The notes: a model not told the origin generated them from the letters alone. Shown: positions 47,230 through 55,984, counted from the first letter of the stretch. The stretch is 64,000 nt of DNA from Microbacterium sufflavum (GCF_023091155.1 NZ_JAHWXK010000001.1:434001-498000), one strand, 5' to 3'. A program made the numbers and translations.

Positions 47230-47694
47230 ATGACTCCGACGCCGCAGCCGCCCCTCGACGACATCTCCAAGCGCATCGTCGAGCTGCTGCAGGAAGACGG
47301 TCGCCGCCCCTACTCCGAGATCGCGCGCGAGGTCGGACTCAGCGAGGCCGCCGCCCGCCAGCGGGTGCAGCGCATGACCGAGGCCGGGATCATCCAGATC
47401 GTCGCCGTCACCGATCCGCTCCAGCTCGGCTTCCGGCGCATGTCGATGATCGGCATCCGCGTCTCCGGCGACCCCCGCGCGATCGCCGAGGAGCTGACCG
47501 CGATCACCGAGCTCGCGTACGTCGTCGTCACGCTCGGCACCTTCGACATCCTCGTCGAGGCGGTGTGCGAGGACGACGACCACCTGATCGACCTCATCGC
47601 CACCCGCATCCGCACCATCCCCGGCATCGTGCAGACCGAGAGCCTGCTCTACGCCGGACTGTACAAAGACCTCTACAACTGGGGAACGCGCTGA
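47230..47694 (+). CDS. Lrp/AsnC-family transcriptional regulator
   Basis: A 154-residue regulator. The helix-turn-helix reads PYSEIAREVGLSEAAARQRV, followed by QRMTEAGIIQIVAVTDPLQL and an RAM/AsnC-type ligand domain (MSMIGIRVSGDPRAIAEEL, YVVVTLGTFDILVEAVCEDD). CACTAT lies 6 bases before ATG. It sits between the divergent aldehyde dehydrogenase and the downstream oxidase, probably controlling both. Confidence 0.93.
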   Translation: MTPTPQPPLDDISKRIVELLQEDGRRPYSEIAREVGLSEAAARQRVQRMTEAGIIQIVAVTDPLQLGFRRMSMIGIRVSGDPRAIAEELTAITELAYVVVTLGTFDILVEAVCEDDDHLIDLIATRIRTIPGIVQTESLLYAGLYKDLYNWGTR

Positions 47695-47719
47695 CGCGTC
47701 CCCGCACCCGGGAGTGAAC

Positions 47720-49123
47720 ATGGGCACCACGGTCTTCGAACGCCGGCGTCCCGCGCCGTCCGTCATCGACGAGTCCCTGCGCGACACCGCCCTGTCGGTC
47801 TTCTGGCTCGACGACGTCGACCGCCCGACGCATCCGCCGCTGCGCGGGACGGCGCACGCCGACCTCGCGATCGTCGGCGGCGGCTACACCGGGCTGTGGA
47901 CCGCGATCAGGGCGAAGGAGCGCGACCCCGGGCGCACGGTCGTGCTGCTGGAGGCCTCGCGCGTCGCCTGGGCCGCGTCGGGGCGCAACGGCGGCTTCTG
48001 CGAGGCCAGCATCACGCACGGCCACGAGAACGGCGTGAACCGGTGGCCGGAGGAGATCGACCGGCTCGAGGAGCTGGGGCGGCAGAACCTCGACGGCATC
48101 GAGGACACCGTGCGCCGGTACGCCCTCGACGCCGAGTTCGAGCGCACGGGCCAGCTGGCCGTGGCCGTGGAGCCGCACCAGGTGGAGTGGCTACGCGAGG
48201 AGGAGGGCTTCCTCGACCGCGACGCCGTGCAGGCCGAGGTGCACTCCCCCACGTTCCTCGCCGGCGCGTGGGACCGGGAGGGCACGGCCCTCGTGCACCC
48301 CGCCAAGCTCGGCCTGGAGCTCGCGCGCCTGGCCGTCGAGCTCGGCGTGCAGATCCACGAGCACACGATGGTGCGCCGCATCGAGGGACCCGACGCCGGC
48401 CCGGTCACCCTCGTGACCGACGGCGGACGGGTGACCGCGGAGAACATCGCCCTCGCCACGAACGTGTTCCCTTCGCTGCTGAAGCGCAACCGGCTCATGA
48501 CGGTGCCCGTGTACGATTACGTGCTGATGACCGAGCCGCTGTCGGCGGAGCAGCTCGACGCGATCGGCTGGCGCAACCGCCAGGGCCTCGCCGACAGCGC
48601 CAACCAGTTCCACTACTACCGGCTCACCGCCGACGACCGGATCCTGTTCGGCGGCTACGACGCGGTCTACCACTTCGGCGGGAAGGTGCGCCCCGCGTAC
48701 GAGGACCGGATGGAGAGCCACCGCCGCCTCGCCTCGCACTTCTTCACCACGTTCCCGCAGCTCGCGGGGCTCCGCTTCACGCACCGCTGGGCCGGCGCGA
48801 TCGACTCCTCCAGCCGGTTCTGCGCGTTCTTCGGCACGGCCCGTCGCGGGCGCGTGGCCTACGCCACGGGATTCACCGGGCTCGGGGTGGGCGCCGCGCG
48901 GTTCGCCGCCGACGTGATGCTCGACAAGCTCGCCGGGGAGGAGACCGAGCGCACGGAGCTGCGCATGGTGCGCGAGAAGCCGATCCCCTTCCCGCCCGAG
49001 CCCGCCGCCTCGATCGGCATCAACCTGGTGCGCGCCGCGATGGACCGCGCCGACCACGACGGGGGACGACGCGGCCCGTTCCTGAAGACGCTCGACGCCC
49101 TCGGCATGGGGTTCGACTCGTGA
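47720..49123 (+). CDS. FAD-dependent oxidoreductase (PuuB/DAO type)
   Basis: A 467-residue flavin oxidase. The FAD motif ADLAIVGGGYTGLWTAIRA sits near residue 40, followed by RVAWAASGRNGGFCEASI, and a C-terminal GFTGLGVGAARFAADV. This pattern matches the gamma-glutamylputrescine oxidase and related DAO enzymes. ATG 47720 has GGAG 5 bases upstream; a GTG two codons earlier is less likely. Follows lrp by 25 bases and overlaps the cupin gene. Confidence 0.9.
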   Translation: MGTTVFERRRPAPSVIDESLRDTALSVFWLDDVDRPTHPPLRGTAHADLAIVGGGYTGLWTAIRAKERDPGRTVVLLEASRVAWAASGRNGGFCEASITHGHENGVNRWPEEIDRLEELGRQNLDGIEDTVRRYALDAEFERTGQLAVAVEPHQVEWLREEEGFLDRDAVQAEVHSPTFLAGAWDREGTALVHPAKLGLELARLAVELGVQIHEHTMVRRIEGPDAGPVTLVTDGGRVTAENIALATNVFPSLLKRNRLMTVPVYDYVLMTEPLSAEQLDAIGWRNRQGLADSANQFHYYRLTADDRILFGGYDAVYHFGGKVRPAYEDRMESHRRLASHFFTTFPQLAGLRFTHRWAGAIDSSSRFCAFFGTARRGRVAYATGFTGLGVGAARFAADVMLDKLAGEETERTELRMVREKPIPFPPEPAASIGINLVRAAMDRADHDGGRRGPFLKTLDALGMGFDS

Positions 49124-49470
49124 CCGCGCTGACACCGGGCACGCCCGTGGACGCGCGCGCCGTCGCCCTCGCGCACGAGCCCCTGCCCGCGGACGAGGTG
49201 CGCGACGGAGCGCCGACCGCGGCGTATGCCGTGCTCGACGCCGCGGACGGGACGGAGATCGGCGTCTGGGAGATGACACCGGGCGCCGCGAGCGACACCG
49301 AGGAGGAGGAGGTGTTCGTGGTGCTGTCTGGCCGCGCGACCATCGAGTTCACCGAGCCCGCGCTGCCGTCTGTCGAGGTCGGGCCCGGGTCGGTGATGCG
49401 CCTGTCGGCCGGCATGCGCACGGTGTGGACCGTGACCGAGACGCTGCGCAAGGTCTCTGTCGCGGTCTGA
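49120..49470 (+). CDS. Cupin-domain protein
   Basis: A 116-residue single cupin fold: EIGVWEMTPGAASDTEEEEV, FVVLSGRATIEF and VGPGSVMRLSAGMRTVWTV. The usual histidines of metal-binding cupins are mostly absent, so it may lack a metal site. Such cupins often accompany PuuB-type oxidases. The GTG start overlaps the oxidase stop (GTGA). It ends 3 bases before the convergent methyltransferase. Confidence 0.85.
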   Translation: MTALTPGTPVDARAVALAHEPLPADEVRDGAPTAAYAVLDAADGTEIGVWEMTPGAASDTEEEEVFVVLSGRATIEFTEPALPSVEVGPGSVMRLSAGMRTVWTVTETLRKVSVAV

Positions 49471-49473
49471 GCC

Positions 49474-50454
49474 TCAACCGCGACGGACCTCGGCGTGCGG
49501 CATGCGCTCGGCCATGATCCGCACCGCCTCGGGGTTGTCGTCGACCAGCACCGCGTCACGGCCCAGCGCCGACGCCACCGCCCCGGTCGTGCCGCTGCCC
49601 GCGAAGAGGTCGAGCACGCGATCGCCCGGACGGCTCGACGCCGTGACGATGCGCCGCAGGATCCCCTCGGGCTTCTGCGTCGGATAGCCCGTCTTCTCGC
49701 GACCCGTGGTGGGGACGATGGTGTGCCACCACACGTCGGTGGGGAGCTTGCCGCGCGCCGCCTTCTCCGCCGTGACCAGACCGGGAGCCATGTACGGCTC
49801 GCGGTCGACGTCGTCGGAGTTGAACACGTACGTGCGCGGGTTCTTCACGTACACCAGGATCGTGTCGTGCTTGGTGGGCCAGCGCCGCCGCGACTTCGCC
49901 CCGTAGTCGTAGGCCCAGATCAGCTCGTTGAGGAAGCAGTCCCGCCCGAACACCGCGTCGAGCATCACCTTGGCGTAGTGCGCCTCCCGGTAGTCGAGGT
50001 GCAGATACAGCGTGCCGTCGTCGCCCAGGAGCCGCCACGCCTCCTCCAGCCGCGGCATCAGGAAGGCGCCGTAGTCGTCGAAGCTGTCGTCGTACGCGCG
50101 GAGCATGCCCCGCACCCGCTCGTACGCGTGGCCGTGGAACCCGTGCCGCACCTCGGCCTCCGCCGCCGCGGGTTCGGAACTCCGCGGATCTGCCTCCGCA
50201 TCAGGCCCGTCGGCACCGGGGGCCTCCGGATCGGCGGGGTCGTGAGGAGTCGTGAACGTCCGCCGTGCGGTCACGACCTGCCGCTCGCGCGCCCGCCCGG
50301 TGTTGAACGGCGGATCGAGGTACACCAGCGTGAACGATCCGGATGGCAGCGTCGCGGCGACGGCGAGGTTGTCGCCCTCCACGATCTCGACCGCACCCCG
50401 CGGCGCCCCCTCCGCGGCGACGGGACGGCCCGCGCCCGCGTCCGAGGTCGTCAC
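49474..50454 (-). CDS. Site-specific DNA methyltransferase (N4/N6, beta class)
   Basis: A 326-residue DNA methyltransferase. The catalytic motif DPPF (47-50, YLDPPFNTG) precedes the SAM-binding FAGSGTTG (284-291), the order of the beta class; target is adenine-N6 or cytosine-N4. An acidic Pro/Ala/Glu-rich insert lies at about residues 70-103. The other conserved segment is WWHTIVPTTGREKTGYPTQK. No restriction enzyme gene is adjacent, so it is an orphan. GTG overlaps the stop of the lipoate ligase gene. Confidence 0.88.
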   Translation of the reverse strand: MTTSDAGAGRPVAAEGAPRGAVEIVEGDNLAVAATLPSGSFTLVYLDPPFNTGRARERQVVTARRTFTTPHDPADPEAPGADGPDAEADPRSSEPAAAEAEVRHGFHGHAYERVRGMLRAYDDSFDDYGAFLMPRLEEAWRLLGDDGTLYLHLDYREAHYAKVMLDAVFGRDCFLNELIWAYDYGAKSRRRWPTKHDTILVYVKNPRTYVFNSDDVDREPYMAPGLVTAEKAARGKLPTDVWWHTIVPTTGREKTGYPTQKPEGILRRIVTASSRPGDRVLDLFAGSGTTGAVASALGRDAVLVDDNPEAVRIMAERMPHAEVRRG

Positions 50455-51500
50455 GGCACCCGGTGCAGCCACGCGTCGGTGGAGAACTTCGACTCCACCA
50501 GAGCCTCGGCGTCGGCGTACTCCTCCGGCGTGATCGTGCCGTCTTCGGCGGACGTGAGCGAGCGGAACGTCTCCACGAACCGGTCGATGATCTCCGCCCG
50601 CTCGAGCCCGGTCTGGCTGCGCAGCGGGTCGACGCGCTTCGCCGCCGACGTGGTGCCCTTGTCGCTGAGCTTCTCGCGGCCGATGCGCAGCACCTCGGTC
50701 ATCACCTGACCGTCGATGTCGTACGACAGCGTCGCGTGGTGCAGCACCCCGCCGTTGGCGAGACGCTTCTGCGCGGCGCCGCCGATCTTGCCGGTGGGGC
50801 TCGCGATGTCGTTGAGCGGCTGGTACACCGCGTCGATGCCGAGCGAGCGCAGCGCCTGCAGCACCCAGTCGTCCAGGAACGCGTAGGAGTCGGCGAAGGT
50901 CATGCCCGCCACGAGCGACGCCGGCACGTACAGCGAGTAGGTGATAATCTGGCCGGCCGCCATGAGCATGGCCCCGCCGCCGGAGATGCGGCGCACCACG
51001 TCGAACCCGTGCCGGGCCGCGCCCTCCGGGTCGACCTCGTTGCGGTACGACTGGAACGAGCCGATCACGACCGCCGACTCGTCCCACTCCCAGATGCGCA
51101 GCGTGGGACGACGACGCCCCTCGCCCACGCGCGACGTGAGCACCTCGTCGAGCGCGAGATTCATGCGCGGGGAGACGGCCCTGTCGTGCACGATCTCCCA
51201 GTCGAAGTCGCGCCAGCCCGGCGCGGTGACCAGGGCACGTCGCACGGCGGTGCCGACCGCCTCCGGCGTGAAGCCGAGCAGCTGCGCCCCCTCGGGGAGG
51301 GCCCCGCGGACGGCGGCCGCGATCGCGGAGGCGTCGGACTCCACGGGCAGACCCTCGACCGCCGCGTTGATGTCGTCGAGCGCCGAGTCCGGTTCCAGGA
51401 AGAAGTCGCCGGCGAGCCGGAACCGCGCGATCCGGTCGTTCTCCACCTCGAGGTCGACGACGACGAGCTTGCCCCCAGGGACCTTGTATTCACCGTGCAC
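50451..51500 (-). CDS. Lipoate--protein ligase family protein
   Basis: A 349-residue protein. Residues 1-85 resemble the accessory (LplB-like) domain of lipoate ligases placed N-terminally, and the rest is the biotin/lipoate ligase catalytic fold with RRISGGGAMLMAAG and SPTGKIGGAAQKRLANG containing the conserved Lys. The usual GGGAVxH motif has Met instead of His. Probably activates and attaches lipoate to dehydrogenase complexes. GTG start with TAAGCT 6 bases upstream; probably leaderless, and coupled to the methyltransferase. Confidence 0.85.
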   Translation of the reverse strand: MHGEYKVPGGKLVVVDLEVENDRIARFRLAGDFFLEPDSALDDINAAVEGLPVESDASAIAAAVRGALPEGAQLLGFTPEAVGTAVRRALVTAPGWRDFDWEIVHDRAVSPRMNLALDEVLTSRVGEGRRRPTLRIWEWDESAVVIGSFQSYRNEVDPEGAARHGFDVVRRISGGGAMLMAAGQIITYSLYVPASLVAGMTFADSYAFLDDWVLQALRSLGIDAVYQPLNDIASPTGKIGGAAQKRLANGGVLHHATLSYDIDGQVMTEVLRIGREKLSDKGTTSAAKRVDPLRSQTGLERAEIIDRFVETFRSLTSAEDGTITPEEYADAEALVESKFSTDAWLHRVP

Positions 51501-51533
51501 GACTCCAGCTTAAGGCGCGCCGTGCCGCGCGGG

Positions 51534-52271
51534 TCAGCCGCCGAGCACCACCACGCGCTCCCCCGCGCGGATGGGCGTGGAGTAGCGGTTGCCCGGTGGC
51601 GGCAGCGGGCACACGAACTGGTCGGAGAACGCGCACGGCGGCAGGTAGGCGCGCGTGAAGTCGAGCACCGCCGTCCCGTCCTCGGCGGGCTCGTCGACCG
51701 GGAGGAAACGGAACCGGTACGTCTCCAGGCCGCTGGTGCCGTCGGAGAACACCGCGCTCAGGGTGCCCTGACCGGTGCGGGTGACCGTGAGGGTGTGCGG
51801 GGCTCCGGCGAGCGTGAAGTGCAGGCGCCCCGCCACGTCCGTCTCGCGCGAGGCGCCGTCGACCGAGGTCACCAGGATCCGCTCGCCGGGCGTCGGCTCG
51901 AACGTGGCGGGCAGCCGCCACCGCTCGTCCGGGGCGTACGCGTCGATCGCCGTGAACCACTCCCGCTGCGGGCGCGCGGGGTTCCACACGCGCAGCGCGA
52001 TCGCTCCGTTGCGGTCGAACACGCGCAGCTCGCGGCGGCCCAGACGCAGGGTCTGCGCGCCGCGGAGGGTGACGCTCGACCCCGCCTGACCGAGCTCGGT
52101 GCCGCGGATGCCATCGTCGCCGGCGAGGGCCCAGAGCCCGGGGATGCCGTCGACGGCCGCGGGCTCGCTGATGAGCCAGTTCGTGGACTCGAGCGCGGAC
52201 GGCCCGTACTCCGCGCCGGCGTAGCGCTCGCGCGCCGCATGCCATTCGTGCCAGTCGCTCCGGAAACCCAT
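51534..52271 (-). CDS. DUF1684 domain-containing protein
   Basis: A 245-residue soluble protein of the DUF1684 family. Family features visible are WLISEPAAVDGIPGLWALAG, ETYRFRFLPVDEP, VLDFTRAYLPPCAFSDQFVC and PLPPPGNRYSTPIRAGERV. Function unknown. ATG 52271 is chosen over an upstream start because homologues begin here. TAGATT at 52309-52314 is a plausible -10, preceded by three phased CGCGTCA repeats. Confidence 0.85.
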   Translation of the reverse strand: MGFRSDWHEWHAARERYAGAEYGPSALESTNWLISEPAAVDGIPGLWALAGDDGIRGTELGQAGSSVTLRGAQTLRLGRRELRVFDRNGAIALRVWNPARPQREWFTAIDAYAPDERWRLPATFEPTPGERILVTSVDGASRETDVAGRLHFTLAGAPHTLTVTRTGQGTLSAVFSDGTSGLETYRFRFLPVDEPAEDGTAVLDFTRAYLPPCAFSDQFVCPLPPPGNRYSTPIRAGERVVVLGG

Positions 52272-52308
52272 CGCCGCGCGCCCTCCCGTCCCTGCTGCGG
52301 ATGAGCCG

Positions 52309-52378
52309 AATCTAGGTCGCCGACGCCGGGCGCGGCGCGCTCGCGTCACACTCCTTCACCGCGCGTCATCCCGCGTCA
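52309..52378 (-). promoter_or_regulatory. Promoter and phased repeats upstream of the DUF1684 gene
   Basis: TAGATT (52309-52314, minus strand) is a candidate -10. Upstream, CGCGTCA occurs at 52342, 52362 and 52372, spaced 20 and 10 bases, in helical phase. This is a possible regulator binding array; the rest of 52379-52464 is GC-rich with no further feature seen. Confidence 0.4.
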
Positions 52379-52464
52379 CAGTCCGCCTCGGTCGCGTGCG
52401 GGTGTGGGTGCGGACGGGCCGGTGCGGGTGCGAGTCCGGGCCCAGGGACGGGCGGGTACGGGTG

Positions 52465-53319
52465 TCAGCGGGCGGGGATGTGCGCGTCGAGCCACGCGAG
52501 CACGTCGGCGCGCACCTCGTCTTGCTGCTGCTCGTTGAAGATCTCGTGACGGGCGTCGGGGTACACGAGGGTCGTGACGTCGGTGAGGCCCGAGCGGCGG
52601 CGATACTCGTCGGCGAGCTTGTGGACGCTGCGCGGACCGCCGACCGGGTCGTCGCGGCCGACCAGGAGGAGCATCGGCAGGTCGCGGGCGAGGTGCTTCG
52701 CCGGACGACCGTAGAGCCGCGCCGCGTCGAGCGGACCGAACAGCTTCAGGAGGGGCACGCCCGTGGTGAGCGGGTCCTCCTCGAAGGACTTCCACACCGC
52801 GGGGTCGCGGCTCAGCCACTCGTATCCGGTCGCGTCGTCGGCGGCCCACGCGGCGTTCAGCGGCGCGGGGTTCAGCGACCGCGGGGTCCGCAGTGCCGAG
52901 CCGGAGAGGATCACCGCGTCGTACGCCTCGGCGTGCTCGTTCACGAGCATCTGCGCCAGGAACGACCCCCACGAGTGCCCGAGGAGCACGAGCGGCAGGC
53001 CGGGGTTCTCGTCGCGGATGATGCCGGTGAGCTGCCAGATCGCGTCCTTCGCCGCCCGGAGTCCGCCGGGGCCGAGCCGCCCCAGCTTCTCGGGGTCGCC
53101 GTGCTGACGCAGACCGGTGCGCCCGTGGCCGCGGTGGTCGTCGGCGTACACGTGGAAGCCCGCGCCGGTGAGCGCGGCGATCAGCGCGGGATAGCGGCCG
53201 GCGTGCTCGCCCACGCCGTGCAGCAGCTGCACGACGCCGCGGGGCTCGCCCGCAGCCGGGTGGACGTCGTAGACGATGGCGATGCCGTGGGAATCGGTGA
53301 ACTCGCGGGTGTCGGTCAC
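52465..53319 (-). CDS. Alpha/beta hydrolase (monoacylglycerol lipase-like)
   Basis: A 284-residue hydrolase of the serine aminopeptidase S33/lysophospholipase group. The triad is Ser116 (GHSWGS), Asp224 (GRDDPVGG) and His258 (DARHEIFNE). The oxyanion region reads VVQLLHGVGEHAGRY. Predicted esterase or lipase on monoglycerides or lysophospholipids. GTG start with TAGGGT 6 bases upstream (leaderless). Followed by a GC-rich gap. Confidence 0.9.
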   Translation of the reverse strand: MTDTREFTDSHGIAIVYDVHPAAGEPRGVVQLLHGVGEHAGRYPALIAALTGAGFHVYADDHRGHGRTGLRQHGDPEKLGRLGPGGLRAAKDAIWQLTGIIRDENPGLPLVLLGHSWGSFLAQMLVNEHAEAYDAVILSGSALRTPRSLNPAPLNAAWAADDATGYEWLSRDPAVWKSFEEDPLTTGVPLLKLFGPLDAARLYGRPAKHLARDLPMLLLVGRDDPVGGPRSVHKLADEYRRRSGLTDVTTLVYPDARHEIFNEQQQDEVRADVLAWLDAHIPAR

Positions 53320-53328
53320 GCTGCGACC

Positions 53329-54072
53329 CTACCGGTCGCGCCCCGGGAGCGCGTCCCTGATCGCGACGGCGATGTCGCGGTCGGTGACCTCGTAGCCGCC
53401 CACGCCGTCGGACGCCGAGCCCATGCGCACGCCGCCCTCAGCGACGACCGTGCGCTTGGCGGAGAAGTGGAGCGCGTCGATGCCGGTCTCGGCGAGCACG
53501 GGGGCACTCGCGACGTCGACGCCGCTGCCGGCCATGACCTCGATCGCGCCCTCGGCCGCGGCGACCAGGGCGCGCAGCGTGTCGATGCCGTCGATCGCGG
53601 CGGACGCTCCGCCCGAGGTGAGCACGCGGCGCAGCCCGAGCTCGCGCGCGGTGCGGAGCGTGGCGACCGGGTCGGCGGTCACGTCGATGGCGCGGTGCAG
53701 CGTGACGGGTGCTCCCCCGGCGGCGTCGCGGAGACGGGCGACGGCCTCGCGGTCGAGGCGGCCGGCGGCGTCGAGCACGCCGATCACGACGCCCGCGGCC
53801 CCCGCGGCGATCGCGTGGCGCACGTCGCGCTCGGCGACCGCGAGCTCGTCGGCGTCGTAGTGGAAGTCGCCGGCGCGCGGACGGATCAGCACGTGCACCT
53901 CGGGGCCGTCGGCGGCGGCGGCGAGCGCGAGCTCCACGGTCCCGGGCGAGGGGGTGAGGCCGCCGAGCGCGAGGGCCGTGGCGAGCTCGACACGGGCGGC
54001 GCCGATCTCTGCGGCGATGCGCACTCCGGCGGGGTCCTGGACGGCGAGTTCGAGAGCGAGGGTACGGGTCAC
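53329..54072 (-). CDS. cutC: Copper homeostasis protein CutC
   Basis: A 247-residue TIM-barrel protein of the CutC family. Signatures are ALELAVQDPAGVRIAAEIGA, ALGGLTPSPGTVELAL, VLIRPRAGDFHYDADELAVA, VTLHRAIDV and RRVLTSGGASAAIDGI. Cytoplasmic; its role in copper is debated. GTG start with CAGAAT 6 bases upstream. Divergent from the MarR gene. Confidence 0.92.
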   Translation of the reverse strand: MTRTLALELAVQDPAGVRIAAEIGAARVELATALALGGLTPSPGTVELALAAAADGPEVHVLIRPRAGDFHYDADELAVAERDVRHAIAAGAAGVVIGVLDAAGRLDREAVARLRDAAGGAPVTLHRAIDVTADPVATLRTARELGLRRVLTSGGASAAIDGIDTLRALVAAAEGAIEVMAGSGVDVASAPVLAETGIDALHFSAKRTVVAEGGVRMGSASDGVGGYEVTDRDIAVAIRDALPGRDR

Positions 54073-54124
54073 CCGTCCATTCTGCCGGGTGGATGCGCGA
54101 CGGCCCGCCCACGACGCCCGAATA

Positions 54125-54144
54125 TTAGATAGACTAACTAAGTA
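54125..54144 (+). promoter_or_regulatory. MarR-type palindrome at the MarR/MFS promoter
   Basis: TTAGATAGACTAA (54125-54137) is an inverted repeat TTAG-N5-CTAA in an unusually AT-rich patch, immediately before ATG 54144. TAGACT (54130-54135) inside it would be a -10 for a leaderless start 8 bases on. MarR-type repressors bind such sites, so autoregulation is likely. Confidence 0.6.
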
Positions 54145-54584
54145 TGTCTGCGCCCGATGATCTCCTCGCCCTCACCGCCACAGACCTGCGCCTGGCCACG
54201 TTCCGGCTCGCCCGCCGCCTCCGCTGCGCCCGCGCCGCCGACACCATGAGCGACACCCAGCTCGCCGTGCTCGCCGATCTGCGCATGAACGGCCGGCGCA
54301 CGATCTCCACCCTCGCCGAGCGCGAGCGCGTGACCGCCCCCTCCATGACCAGCATCGTCAACGGGCTCGAGGAGCAGGGCTACGTCGCCCGCACGCCCGA
54401 CGAGGACGACCGCCGGCGCGTGCAGGTCGACATCACGCCCGCCGGCGCCGAGATCGTGGTCGAGACCATCCGCCGCCGCGACGAGCTGCTGGCCGACATG
54501 CTCCGCGAGGTCGACTACACCGAGGCCGAGCTCGCGATCCTGCGCGATGCGAGCGCCCTGATGCGGAGGGTGGTCGAACGATGA
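54144..54584 (+). CDS. MarR-family transcriptional regulator
   Basis: A 146-residue winged-helix repressor: RTISTLAERERVTAPSMTSI, VNGLEEQGYVARTPDEDDRR and RVQVDITPAGAEIVVETI are the MarR signatures. It overlaps the MFS gene start (ATGA) and is preceded by a TTAG/CTAA palindrome, so it very likely represses itself and the exporter and is released by a small molecule. Confidence 0.93.
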   Translation: MSAPDDLLALTATDLRLATFRLARRLRCARAADTMSDTQLAVLADLRMNGRRTISTLAERERVTAPSMTSIVNGLEEQGYVARTPDEDDRRRVQVDITPAGAEIVVETIRRRDELLADMLREVDYTEAELAILRDASALMRRVVER

Positions 54585-55924
54585 GCGCCATGTTCCGCTC
54601 GTTCGCGAACATCAACTACCGCATCTGGTTCGCGGGCGCCCTGGTCTCCAACGTCGGCGGCTGGATGCAGGCCACCGCGCAGGACTGGGTCGTGCTGACC
54701 GAGCTCACCGACAACGACGCGACCGCGATGGGCATCACGATGGCCCTCCAGTTCGGGCCGCCCCTCGTGCTCGTGAGCCTCACCGGCTGGGTGGCCGACC
54801 GCTTCGACCGCCGCCGCATCCTGCTCGCCACGCAGGGCTCGCTGCTCGCGCTGGCGATCGCCGTCGGCTCGCTGCTGCTGGCCGGCGTCATGACGCTGCC
54901 GATGATGTTCGCCTTCGCGCTCGGCTTCGGCATCGTCAACGCGTTCGACGCCCCGGCCCGCCAGGCCTTCGTGTCCGACATGGTCTCCGCCGCCGACACC
55001 TCGAACGCGGTCGCCCTCAACTCCGCCTCGTTCAACCTCGCCCGCATGGTGGGCCCGGCCGTGGGCGGCCTCCTCATCGTCGCGATCGGCTCCGGGTGGG
55101 TGTTCATCGCCAACGCCGCCACCTTCCTCGCGATGATCCTGGCCCTGCTGCTGATGCGCGCGAACCTGCTCGCCCCGCGGCCCAAGCACCGCAACCGGGG
55201 CGGGCTGGCCGAGGGCTTCCGCTACGTGTGGGCGCGCAGCGACCTCAAGGTCGTGTTCGTGACGGTGTTCCTGATCGGCGCGTTCGGCATGAACTTCCCG
55301 ATCTTCGCCTCCACCATGGCCCTCGAGTTCGGTGCGGGAGCCGACGGCTACGGGGTGCTCAGCTCGGTGCTCGCGATCGGCTCGCTGATCGGCGCGCTGC
55401 TCGCCGCCCGCCGCGACACCGCCCGCGTGCGGGTCGTGATCCTCGCCGCGGGCGGGTTCGGCATCGCCGCGTTCGTGTCGGCCGCCATGCCGAGCTACCT
55501 CGCCTACGCCGTGACCCTCACCTTCACGGGCTTCATGATCGTGACGCTGCTGACCACGGCGAACGGGTACGTGCAGATCACGACCGACCCGGCGCTGCGC
55601 GGACGCGTGCTGGCGCTGTACATGGCCGTGATCATGGGTTCGACCCCGGTCGGCGCGCCGATCGCCGGGTGGGTCGCCGACACGTTCGGCCCGCGCGCCG
55701 CGATCATGCTGGGCGGCACGGCGGGCTTCGTCGCGTGCGCGATCGGCGTGCTGTGGGTGCTCACCTCCGGGCGCCTGCACCGGCACGAGACCAGCCGCTT
55801 CCTGCTCACCCTCGACGAGACGCGGCCGCTGCGGGTCGTGCAGCCCGTCGAACCGGTCGACTTCACCGAGAAGGCGACCGTGACCACGCCGATCCGCACG
55901 GTGCGCCGCGACGACGGCGAGTGA
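54581..55924 (+). CDS. MFS exporter (DHA3/EntS-like)
   Basis: A 447-residue transporter with about 12 helices. Features include NINYRIWFAGALVSNVGGWM, SLTGWVADRFDRRRILLATQ, NAFDAPARQAFVSDM and LRGRVLALYMAVIMGSTPVG, which are typical of the MFS_3 (enterobactin exporter-like) group. A hydrophilic C-terminal tail follows. Co-transcribed with MarR, so drug or metabolite efflux is the probable role. Confidence 0.9.
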   Translation: MSAMFRSFANINYRIWFAGALVSNVGGWMQATAQDWVVLTELTDNDATAMGITMALQFGPPLVLVSLTGWVADRFDRRRILLATQGSLLALAIAVGSLLLAGVMTLPMMFAFALGFGIVNAFDAPARQAFVSDMVSAADTSNAVALNSASFNLARMVGPAVGGLLIVAIGSGWVFIANAATFLAMILALLLMRANLLAPRPKHRNRGGLAEGFRYVWARSDLKVVFVTVFLIGAFGMNFPIFASTMALEFGAGADGYGVLSSVLAIGSLIGALLAARRDTARVRVVILAAGGFGIAAFVSAAMPSYLAYAVTLTFTGFMIVTLLTTANGYVQITTDPALRGRVLALYMAVIMGSTPVGAPIAGWVADTFGPRAAIMLGGTAGFVACAIGVLWVLTSGRLHRHETSRFLLTLDETRPLRVVQPVEPVDFTEKATVTTPIRTVRRDDGE

Positions 55925-55984
55925 CGACCGCGGCGTTTTGTCAACGCCCTCCGCGTCATCCGCCCCGCGCCGTACGGTCGGGCC

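Noticed and set aside
52380..52464. GT/GC-rich stretch considered as a repeat array or small gene
   Set aside because: Low-complexity composition only; no hairpin, start codon with ribosome site, or repeat unit stands out.
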